In this document: positions 44,536 through 52,239 of the stretch, piece after piece
Layout: each line of letters opens with the position of its first letter
Position numbering within the stretch: the first letter of the stretch is position 1
NCBI GenBank assembly: GCA_036653535.1
Contig: JAVVTR010000004.1
Location: forward strand, 1-64,000
Origin: JAVVTR01 sp036653535
GTDB taxonomy: Bacteria; Bacteroidota; Bacteroidia; Bacteroidales; P3
Direction of reading: 5' to 3'
Length of the DNA stretch: 64,000 nucleotides
The notes under the pieces: model-generated
What the model saw: only the letters and a program-made list of their open reading frames with translations
Databases searched by the model: none
Told to the model about the DNA's origin: nothing
Program-made: the position numbers and the translations under genes

Positions 44536-44611
44536 AATTTCTATTTTCTTTTAACTTTTCATAGGTTTTCACCAATCCTATCCATTAGGGATGTAGCTCT
44601 ACAATAACGTT

Positions 44612-45976
44612 TTACTCTGCTGCAAAATATCTATAAAAAGCAGGAATAGTTTCTATTCCTTTATAGAAATTATCTAATTTATAACTTTCATTGGGAGAAT
44701 GAATAGCATCCTCCTCTAAACCAAAACCCATTAAAATAGATTTTATTCCCAATACTTTTTCGAATGTAGAGATAACGGGAATACTTCCACCACTACGGGT
44801 AGGTATGGGCTTAATGCCAAAAACTTCTTCATATGCTTTTTCGGCCGCTCTATAAGCGGGTAAATCCAAGGCACAACCATAGGCTTGCCCCCCATGCAAA
44901 AGAGTAACCTCCACCTTAACCTCTTGGCCGGCAATCTTTTTTAAGTAATCGGAAATTTGCTTCCCTACTTTCTCCCATTTTTGGTTTGGAACCAAACGCA
45001 TGGATATTTTCGCACAAGCTACCGACGGCAAAACCGTTTTAGCGCCTTCTCCCGTATAGCCCGACCATAATCCATTTACATCCAAAGAGGGCCTAATGCC
45101 TGTACGCTCTAAAGTGGTAAATCCTTTTTCCCCACATTCCTTGTTTATATCCAAAGCTTCATTATATATATTTTGGGAGAAAGGGACCTTAGCCATGCGA
45201 CTTCTTTCTAAATCCGAAAAGAGTAATACATCTTCGTAAAAACCAGGAATAGTAATATGCCCATTTTCGTCTATAAGGCTTGCTATCATTTTGGAAAGCA
45301 CATTCGCTGGATTAGCTACAGCACCACCAAATTTACCAGAATGTAAATCTTTATTAGGTCCTGTCACCTTCACTTCTACATAACTCAAACCTCTCAAGCC
45401 TACTGTAATAGAGGGAATATCCGTAGCTATCATAGAAGTATCCGACACTAAAATTATATCGGCTTTCAAGCGTTCTTTATTTTGAATACACCATTTTTCC
45501 ATACTGGGGGAACCTATCTCCTCTTCCCCCTCTATCATAAATTTAACATTACATGGCAAACATTTTTCTTTTACCATATACTCCAAAGCCTTGGCATGCA
45601 TAAAAGCCTGCCCCTTATCGTCGTTGGCTCCTCGTGCGTAAATTCGCCCCTCTCTAATTTGAGGTTCAAAAGGAGAAGTCTTCCATAATTCTTTAGGATC
45701 TACCGGCATTACATCGTAATGTCCATACACTAAAACGGTACGAGCCTTGGCATCTATTATTTTTTCGCCATACACTACCGGATTCCCATCCGTAGCCATT
45801 AGCTCCGCCTTATCGGCACCTGCTTCTAATATAGCCTTCTTCCAATACTCGGCTGCTTTAATCATATCCTCCTTATGAGAAGCTTCCGAACTAATAGAGG
45901 GTATCCGAATCAATCCAAAAAGTTCCTCCAAAAAACGATCTCTATTTTTTTGTATATAGTTTTTTATATTCTCCAT
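44612..45976 (-). CDS. M20-family dipeptidase
   Basis: A 454-residue metallopeptidase of the M20 dipeptidase group, which cleaves dipeptides with two zinc ions. Metal-site motifs: VLVYGHYDVMPVD (His86, Asp88), ARGANDDKGQAFMH (Asp119/Asp120), MIEGEEEIGSPS (Glu151 catalytic, Glu152 metal), LVSDTSM and a late His in DAIHSPNESY. The lid domain carries DLHSGKFGGAVANP. No signal peptide; cytoplasmic. Upstream of the flippase gene by 76 bases but functionally separate. Confidence 0.93.
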   Translation of the reverse strand: MENIKNYIQKNRDRFLEELFGLIRIPSISSEASHKEDMIKAAEYWKKAILEAGADKAELMATDGNPVVYGEKIIDAKARTVLVYGHYDVMPVDPKELWKTSPFEPQIREGRIYARGANDDKGQAFMHAKALEYMVKEKCLPCNVKFMIEGEEEIGSPSMEKWCIQNKERLKADIILVSDTSMIATDIPSITVGLRGLSYVEVKVTGPNKDLHSGKFGGAVANPANVLSKMIASLIDENGHITIPGFYEDVLLFSDLERSRMAKVPFSQNIYNEALDINKECGEKGFTTLERTGIRPSLDVNGLWSGYTGEGAKTVLPSVACAKISMRLVPNQKWEKVGKQISDYLKKIAGQEVKVEVTLLHGGQAYGCALDLPAYRAAEKAYEEVFGIKPIPTRSGGSIPVISTFEKVLGIKSILMGFGLEEDAIHSPNESYKLDNFYKGIETIPAFYRYFAAE

Positions 45977-46125
45977 AGTAGTTTTATTTTTCGTTTCGGT
46001 AAGGTCTCAAAAATCAAAGGTTTCAAAAGTACTCCAAATGTATCAAAAGACAAAACGTATTTATAGAATTTTATAGTGATAGAAACACGAAAAGACCGTT
46101 AAATTCGTTGAAAAATCGTTAATTT

Positions 46126-46785
46126 TTATTGTCTGCAAAAGGAGTATATCCATCGCAACTTCCCTCCATTTTGGATATCACTCGGCAAAACATACATTCC
46201 TCTAATCCCAGGTAAATTTACTTGACTTAAGTTTCCGTTTGTAAGTTCCATATTCGCTTTGGAAAATAAAAAAAGCATCAATTCGGTACAATACATTTGG
46301 TTAGTATCCTTTAGATTAAAGTTATGATCAAAGGGAATAGAGAGAGAAGAAAACCAAAGAGCATACTGGCAAATTTTTGTTAAAGATAAACTATCACCAT
46401 AGCTACGCATCACGCATCCTTGTATAGCTTTATCTACACTCCAAAAAGAAAGCAAATCCTCCAAAACGACCCTGTTTCCATTAGCATCCGCTTCATCTGG
46501 AGAAGCATGAACCACCTTCCATTTTCCACTATCTTTAAGCAACATTCCCACATGAGAATATGCCGTACTTCTATCCGCTAATAAAACCATGGTACTACTT
46601 AAACTACTTCCACGCCGAAAAACCAAATCTCCTTCTTTAAATAAATTCGGAGAATACGAAAGATTTTGTGCTGTTTGGCAAGCAGAAAGAGTTCGCTTAT
46701 CTGAATTGGAATTACCGCAAGTATTCCATAACAAGAAGCCCACCACCAACCAAATTACGATATTGCCTTTCTTTCTACTTTTCAA
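46126..46785 (-). CDS. YiiX/YebB-like NlpC/P60-type cysteine hydrolase
   Basis: A 219-residue envelope protein with a hydrophobic N-terminus (IVIWLVVGFLLWNTCG; Cys23 may be lipidated, though the lipobox is weak). The domain has FKEGDLVFRRGSS, AYSHVGMLLKDSGKWKVVHA (catalytic-type His) and DTNQMYCTELMLFLFSKANM (catalytic-type Cys), the permuted NlpC/P60 pattern of the YiiX/YebB family. Likely an amidase or lipase-like thiol hydrolase acting at the cell wall or membrane. Substrate unknown. Single gene, divergent from the following lipoprotein gene. Confidence 0.85.
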   Translation of the reverse strand: MKSRKKGNIVIWLVVGFLLWNTCGNSNSDKRTLSACQTAQNLSYSPNLFKEGDLVFRRGSSLSSTMVLLADRSTAYSHVGMLLKDSGKWKVVHASPDEADANGNRVVLEDLLSFWSVDKAIQGCVMRSYGDSLSLTKICQYALWFSSLSIPFDHNFNLKDTNQMYCTELMLFLFSKANMELTNGNLSQVNLPGIRGMYVLPSDIQNGGKLRWIYSFCRQ

Positions 46786-47174
46786 AATTCAGACTATTTC
46801 TTTCCTGCGAAAATACACACTATTTTTATTTTTGACAATTAAAATATATACTCCTTTTTTTAATCCCTTTATTTTCCATTATAGAAGAAACTATACAAGT
46901 TTAATAAACATTCTCTTCTTATCACCAGTAAGAACATTAGCTAAACTCCGTAGATCCAACCTCCACCAACCTCCACCAACCAAATGTGTTTATTTCAATA
47001 AAAAAAACTATCTTTGCAACATTCTCTTCCCTTTTGACAAGAGAAAAAATATATTCTCCTAATTTTTCCTATAAAAGCATGCTAAAAAATTACAACAAAT
47101 AATTACAAAGAAACGGCATACCAATACCAATATATAAGGCATACCTAAAAATTTTAATCTTAATTCTAATGGTT
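46786..47174. promoter_or_regulatory. intergenic region with decamer repeat and promoter
   Basis: No gene. CTCCACCAAC is repeated in tandem at 46961-46980 with a partial copy before it. TATCTTTG at 47009-47016 matches the -7 box, with only a weak -33 (TGTG at 46985-46988), and would drive the DUF4878-like lipoprotein gene with a leader of about 150 bases. Confidence 0.5.
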
Positions 47175-47588
47175 ATGAATACAAAAAAAACAAGCCTCTT
47201 TCTCCTTTTTCTTTTTACAATTCTTTGCTTAGTTTCTTGCTCTAACAAACACACTCCTGGAAATAAAGCCAAAGCAACTATGGAATATTTATACCAAGGA
47301 GATTTTGAAAAATATGTAGACGGAGTATCTTTTGCTACCGATACCACCGAAGAAAACAGAACCGCCAACAAGGCACTTCTCCTTTCCTTTATGAAAGAGA
47401 AAGGCCCTGAATTGAAGAAAGAAAAAGGAGAGGTGAAAAAAATCGAAATTATATCAGAAAACATAAATCTCGACAAAAAAACAGCAAAAGTAGTTTTAAA
47501 AATCACCTATGCTTCTGGTAAATCGGAAACCGAGAATGTAGATATGAAAAAAATAAAAGGAGACTGGAAAATTTATTTAGATAAATAA
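47175..47588 (+). CDS. DUF4878-like small lipoprotein
   Basis: A 137-residue lipoprotein (lipobox CLVSC). The mature part has the helix-then-sheet pattern of DUF4878/NTF2-like lipoproteins: KAKATMEYLYQGDFEKYVDG, KALLLSFMKEKGPELKKEKG, then strands KKIEIISENINLDKKTAKVV and KGDWKIYLDK. These are common small envelope proteins in Bacteroidota without known function. ATG 47175 is preferred; ATG 47169 two codons earlier is also possible. Stands alone before gap. Confidence 0.75.
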   Translation: MNTKKTSLFLLFLFTILCLVSCSNKHTPGNKAKATMEYLYQGDFEKYVDGVSFATDTTEENRTANKALLLSFMKEKGPELKKEKGEVKKIEIISENINLDKKTAKVVLKITYASGKSETENVDMKKIKGDWKIYLDK

Positions 47589-47698
47589 GCCAAACATCTA
47601 ACTCTATACTACATAAGGAATACCATCATATCCTCCATATTCCTTTTTTAACTTATGAATTGATAATTATAATAAAATTAAATAAAACATTATCTGTC

Positions 47699-48706
47699 AT
47701 GTCAAAAATTAAAGTTGCCATTAATGGCTTTGGCCGTATTGGAAGAATCACTTTCCGTAATTTATTAAATAAACCCGAAGTGGAAGTGGTTGCCTTAAAC
47801 GACCTAACGAATCCCGAAACTTTGGCCCATCTGTTAAAATACGACTCCGTACACAAAAGATTTCCAGGAGATGTACAAGTAGATGGTCAATTTTTAATTG
47901 TAAATGGAAAACGCATCCGTGTTTATGCAGAACGTGATCCGGAAATGCTACCATGGAAAGAATTAGAGGTGGACGTTGTGGTTGAGTCAACCGGAATCTT
48001 CCGCAGCCGAGAAAAAATGACCAAACATATTAAAGCCGGAGCCAAAAAAGTAATATTAACGGTTCCTTCCGACAAAGCGGATGATGTGGATGCCACTATA
48101 GTTTTAGGGGTTAACGAAGAAATGATAAAACCTAATTTGGTTTTTATTTCCAATGCTTCCTGCACTACCAATTGTTTGGCTCCTGTTGCCAAAGTTTTAA
48201 ACGACAATTTTGGCATCAAAAGAGGCCTAATGAATACCATTCACTCCTATACTAACGATCAAATTATTTTAGATTCTCCCCATAAAGATCTTCGCCGTGC
48301 TCGCGCTGCAGCTCTATCCATTATTCCTACCAGCACTGGTGCTGCCAAAGCTGTAGGTCTTGTGGTTCCTGCTCTACAAGGAAAATTAGATGGTTTTGCA
48401 ATGCGCGTTCCTACTCCCGATGGTTCAGTAGTAGATTTAACTGCCGAATTAAATAAAAATGCAACAGCCGATGAAATTAATGCAGCAATGAAAGCCGCTG
48501 CAGAAGGCCCAATGAAAGGAGTTTTAGAATATTGTATAGATCCTATTGTTAGTATTGATGTGGTTGGAAATCCTCATTCCTCTGTTTTCGACTCTAAATT
48601 AACTAAGGTTATGGATGGTAATTTTATTAAAATTGTTTCTTGGTATGATAACGAATTTGGATATTCCAACCGAGTAGCCGATCTAACCACCAAACTTTTC
48701 AAATAA
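47699..48706 (+). CDS. gap: glyceraldehyde-3-phosphate dehydrogenase
   Basis: A glycolytic/gluconeogenic enzyme that oxidises glyceraldehyde 3-phosphate with NAD and phosphate. The 335-residue protein has the Rossmann start VAINGFGRIGRITFRNLL, the catalytic SNASCTTNCLAP (active Cys near residue 155), the catalytic His in TIHSYTND, RRARAAALSIIPTSTGAAKA and the end SWYDNEFGYSNRV. ATG 47699 gives the family N-terminus; 13 upstream codons in frame are not part of it. Followed by a strong terminator. Confidence 0.97.
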   Translation: MSKIKVAINGFGRIGRITFRNLLNKPEVEVVALNDLTNPETLAHLLKYDSVHKRFPGDVQVDGQFLIVNGKRIRVYAERDPEMLPWKELEVDVVVESTGIFRSREKMTKHIKAGAKKVILTVPSDKADDVDATIVLGVNEEMIKPNLVFISNASCTTNCLAPVAKVLNDNFGIKRGLMNTIHSYTNDQIILDSPHKDLRRARAAALSIIPTSTGAAKAVGLVVPALQGKLDGFAMRVPTPDGSVVDLTAELNKNATADEINAAMKAAAEGPMKGVLEYCIDPIVSIDVVGNPHSSVFDSKLTKVMDGNFIKIVSWYDNEFGYSNRVADLTTKLFK

Positions 48707-48727
48707 GATTTGTTTTTTGTACATTTG

Positions 48728-48766
48728 CAAGCACTTTCTCCAAAAAGGAAAGTGCTTGTTTTTTTT
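48728..48766 (+). terminator. intrinsic terminator after gap
   Basis: CAAGCACTTTC (48728-48738) pairs with GAAAGTGCTTG (48748-48758), followed by a run of eight T. Confidence 0.92.
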
Positions 48767-48847
48767 ATTGTAAATTTCTTAGCAAACACGCATACCGTCG
48801 AATTTTATAATAAAAATAGATTAAGTTTATTAATCGTTTTATACAAA

Positions 48848-50740
48848 TTGGATATTTTGCCAAAATTATTAGATAACATACAATTCCCATCCGACTTAAA
48901 AAAGTTACCCCTTCAGGATTTACCAGAGCTTTCTCAAGAATTACGCCAATTTATTATAAACGTAATATCTCATCATCCTGGACATTTAGGAGCTTCTTTG
49001 GGAACGGTAGAACTAACGGTGGCCTTGCATTACGTCTTTAACACCCCCTACGATCGCATTATTTGGGATGTTGGACATCAAGCCTATACCCATAAAATTC
49101 TTACCGGTAGAAAAGATGTTTTTTACACTAATCGCTGTTTACACGGCCTTAGCGGATTTCCTTTTATGGCAGAGAGCCCATACGATGCTTTCGGAACTGG
49201 ACATTCTTCCACTTCTATTTCTGCTGCCTTGGGCATGGCCATAGCCTCCAAATTAAAAGGCGAAACCGATCGTCAACATATTGCCATTATTGGAGATGGT
49301 GCTATGACGGGTGGGCTCGCTTTTGAAGGTTTAAATAATGCAGGAGTTTCTAAAAGTAATATTTTGGTTATTCTTAACGATAATGGCATCTCTATTGATG
49401 AAAGTTCTGGTGCTTTAAGTAAATATTTTACGAAAATAACCGCTTCTCATTCCTATAACCACCTAAAAAATCACGTTTGGGACCTTTTAGGAGGGAACTC
49501 CAATTACGGGGAAGATTCTCGTACTTTTCTAAGTAGTATATCCGGTGCATTAAAAGCTCTTTTTTTTCGTCAAAGCAATTTATTTGAATCTCTCAATTTT
49601 CGTTATTTTGGCCCTATTGATGGACATGATGTAGAAAATTTAGTATCGGTTCTTCGTAATTTGAAAAAGATACAAGGCCCCAAGGTTCTTCATATTATTA
49701 CCACCAAGGGGAAAGGCTTAAAAAACGCAGAAGACAAACCCACCTTATATCATGCTCCCGGTAAATTCAACAGCGAAACCGGAGAAATTCTTAAACCAAG
49801 CATCAATTTAAGTTTAGCCCCTCGCTATCAAGATGTATTTGGAAAAACCATTATAGAATTAGCAAAACACAACGATAAAATTGTTGGAATAACTCCGGCT
49901 ATGCCTACTGGTTGTTCTCTAACTATGATGATGAAAAAAATGCCCGAACGGGTCTTTGATGTAGGCATTGCCGAACAACATGCCGTTACCTTCTCGGCTG
50001 GCTTAGCCTCTCAAGGGATGATTCCTTTCTGCAATATCTATTCCTCTTTTATGCAACGAGCCTACGATCAAATTATCCACGATGTAGCTCTACAAAAATT
50101 ACAAGTAATATTTTGTTTAGATAGAGCTGGCTTGGTTGGAGAAGATGGAGCCACTCATCACGGAGTGTTTGATTTGGCCTATTTCCGACCTATCCCCAAT
50201 CTTATTATAGCCTCCCCTATGAATGAAAGGGAATTAAGAAATCTGATGTACACAGCCCAATTAAACAACCACGGTCCCTTTGTTATTCGTTATCCGAGAG
50301 GAAGAGGAGTCACTCCTCGTTGGAAAACCCCCTTAGAGGAAATGACTATTGGGAGGGGAACTTGCATACAAGAAGGAAAAAATACCGCTATCGTTTCCAT
50401 TGGACACATAGGGAACCAAGCCTTAAAGGCCATTAAACAAGCGGAAATTCAAAGTGGAGGCAGTTTCGGCCTTTACAATATGATTTTTTTAAAACCTATA
50501 GACGAAGAATTGCTCCATACGGTCTTTAAAAAATATAAAAAAATCATTACCTTAGAAAACGGTGTAGTGACCGGAGGTCTGTCGTCCGCCATAGCAGAAT
50601 TTGCAATACAACATCATTACAACCAAGAAATAGTTTCCTTGGGCATTCCGGATCGCTTTATTTTTCAAGGAAGCATAGCCGAATTACAAAAAGAATGTGG
50701 CATAGACACGGAAAGTATTCTTGCCCTTCTTCTTTCTTAA
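48848..50740 (+). CDS. dxs: 1-deoxy-D-xylulose-5-phosphate synthase
   Basis: DXS condenses pyruvate and glyceraldehyde 3-phosphate with thiamine diphosphate, the first step of the MEP isoprenoid pathway. Family elements: HHPGHLGASLGTVELTVALH, WDVGHQAYTHKILTGR, IGDGAMTGGLAFEGLNNAG (thiamine diphosphate/Mg site), FDVGIAEQHAVTFSAG and GAFGLYN-like GGSFGLYNM. There is no ATG in a suitable place: the TTG at 48848 (or 48857) is the most plausible start, giving about 630 residues beginning LDILPKLLDNIQFPSDLKKL, as in relatives. The open frame further upstream crosses the gap terminator and is rejected. Confidence 0.92.
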   Translation: MDILPKLLDNIQFPSDLKKLPLQDLPELSQELRQFIINVISHHPGHLGASLGTVELTVALHYVFNTPYDRIIWDVGHQAYTHKILTGRKDVFYTNRCLHGLSGFPFMAESPYDAFGTGHSSTSISAALGMAIASKLKGETDRQHIAIIGDGAMTGGLAFEGLNNAGVSKSNILVILNDNGISIDESSGALSKYFTKITASHSYNHLKNHVWDLLGGNSNYGEDSRTFLSSISGALKALFFRQSNLFESLNFRYFGPIDGHDVENLVSVLRNLKKIQGPKVLHIITTKGKGLKNAEDKPTLYHAPGKFNSETGEILKPSINLSLAPRYQDVFGKTIIELAKHNDKIVGITPAMPTGCSLTMMMKKMPERVFDVGIAEQHAVTFSAGLASQGMIPFCNIYSSFMQRAYDQIIHDVALQKLQVIFCLDRAGLVGEDGATHHGVFDLAYFRPIPNLIIASPMNERELRNLMYTAQLNNHGPFVIRYPRGRGVTPRWKTPLEEMTIGRGTCIQEGKNTAIVSIGHIGNQALKAIKQAEIQSGGSFGLYNMIFLKPIDEELLHTVFKKYKKIITLENGVVTGGLSSAIAEFAIQHHYNQEIVSLGIPDRFIFQGSIAELQKECGIDTESILALLLS

Positions 50741-50768
50741 TAAAAAATATTTTGCGTTTTTCATTATA

Positions 50769-50832
50769 ATACCCCGAATATTTAATGGGTAAAGAAAATG
50801 ACTTCTCTTTACTTATTAAATATTCGGGGTAT
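50769..50832. repeat. long hairpin between convergent dxs and flavodiiron genes
   Basis: The outer 18 bases of each side (50769-50786 and 50815-50832) are exact reverse complements. They continue through two G-T pairs and a further 7-bp match (GTAAAGA/TCTTTAC), so the RNA would form a stem of about 27 bp with a 10-base loop. There is no T-run directly after it. It could act as a bidirectional terminator or protect mRNA 3' ends. Confidence 0.8.
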
Positions 50833-50921
50833 CTTACATTGGTAGGTTTGCTTTTAAAATTCCATTTCCAAAATATTCTCTTGGATTTTCTTCGGCATTC
50901 TTTCCCTTCTTTCCATTTTCT

Positions 50922-52118
50922 TTAAAGCATTTTTTGAGCAAAGCGTACTCCATAATCTACAGCACCTTGCAATTCTTTTTCACTTGGTTTAAATTTTACA
51001 AAATAGCTCTCCCCTATGTACGCCAATTTGCTGGTTTGTATATTACTTTCTATAATTTGCTTGGCCTCCCCACTCCAACCAAAGGAACCAAAAGCTCCAG
51101 CCAATTTTGCTCTATCTCTTATGGGCGATAATAAAGCAAAACAACTATAAATAGGAGGCAAAGCATTTTGGTTAATAGTAGAAGAACCAAAAATAAAGGC
51201 AGAAGCCTGCTCTAAATGAGAGGAAATTTCTTCCGCCGACATATTTTCCACATTACAAATATCCACATCTAAACCAGCCGATTTGAGCCCTTCCGCAATT
51301 TTTCCAGCCAAAGCTCCGGTATAACCATAAGCCGAAACATACGCAATCATTACCCTATTCGTAAGTGGATACTGCACAAATTCTTCACTCATCGTTTTAG
51401 ACCAATCTACATACTTACGCCAATAAGAACGAAGTATAGGACCATGCCCCGGACAAATAACTTTTATTTTCAATGTATTCACCTTTTCAATAGCTTTAAG
51501 CAAAAAACGACTAAAAGGCCTAAGAATAGCATAAAAATAATATTTAAAAGCATCCTCAAAATTTCCAACCAAATCATCAAAAACCTCTTGATTTGCAAAA
51601 TGCGAACCGAAAGAATCGCAAGTAAATAGAATTTGGTCTTCCGGCAAATAGGTGTACATAGAATCGGGCCAATGCAAGTTAGGAGCACTAATAAATTGCA
51701 AAGTTTTTCCTCCTAAATCCAAACTATCTCCTTCTTTCACTGCTTTGGAAGAAAATTCTATATTAGTAATATCTGCTAAATAGCGTAAGGCCGTTCCAGA
51801 TGCTACTACCTGAGCCTTAGGAGCCAAAGCTAACAAATTCACCAAAGATCCGGCGTGATCCGGCTCCGTATGATCCATCACTATATAGTCTATCAACGCA
51901 GGATCTATCAAGGATTTTATTTTTTCTATATAATCCTCCCAAAAAGTCACTTTCGCTGTTTCTATCAAAGCTATTTTATCCTTTCCTCTCACTAAATACG
52001 AATTGTAGGTAGTTCCGTATTTCGTTTCCATAACTACATCGAAAGTTACTATATCTAAATCCAAAACACCAACCCAGTCTACACCAGGAGCTATATTTTT
52101 TACTTCACTATTTTTCAT
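50922..52118 (-). CDS. FprA-family flavodiiron protein
   Basis: Flavodiiron proteins reduce oxygen or nitric oxide to water or nitrous oxide and protect anaerobes. The 398-residue protein has the diiron site HTEPDHAGS (H-x-E-x-D-H), LHWPDSM, CDSFGSH and CPGHGPILR, followed by a flavodoxin domain with IAYVSAYGYTGALAGKIAEG and GSFGWSGEAKQI. All metal ligands are present. No fused rubredoxin domain, so an electron donor must be separate. It suggests an anaerobic or microaerophilic lifestyle. Its position 121 bases downstream of parC is probably not functional. Confidence 0.93.
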   Translation of the reverse strand: MKNSEVKNIAPGVDWVGVLDLDIVTFDVVMETKYGTTYNSYLVRGKDKIALIETAKVTFWEDYIEKIKSLIDPALIDYIVMDHTEPDHAGSLVNLLALAPKAQVVASGTALRYLADITNIEFSSKAVKEGDSLDLGGKTLQFISAPNLHWPDSMYTYLPEDQILFTCDSFGSHFANQEVFDDLVGNFEDAFKYYFYAILRPFSRFLLKAIEKVNTLKIKVICPGHGPILRSYWRKYVDWSKTMSEEFVQYPLTNRVMIAYVSAYGYTGALAGKIAEGLKSAGLDVDICNVENMSAEEISSHLEQASAFIFGSSTINQNALPPIYSCFALLSPIRDRAKLAGAFGSFGWSGEAKQIIESNIQTSKLAYIGESYFVKFKPSEKELQGAVDYGVRFAQKML

Positions 52119-52239
52119 ACGAAAATATTTATATTATAAATAATTATTTTATCCCGTTAATTTACATTTTGGGCGAATGGTCGTCCACCTTGTTTTTTGC
52201 TTTTAAATCTTTTTCTATGTCTTGAACCCTTTTCTATTT

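Noticed and set aside
46951..46980. Tandem decamer CTCCACCAAC as a possible CRISPR or iteron array
   Set aside because: Only about two and a half units without spacers and no cas or rep gene; too short to mean more than a small tandem duplication.
50769..50832. Riboswitch at the long hairpin
   Set aside because: A single long stem without a conserved junction, located downstream of both genes and not before a start.
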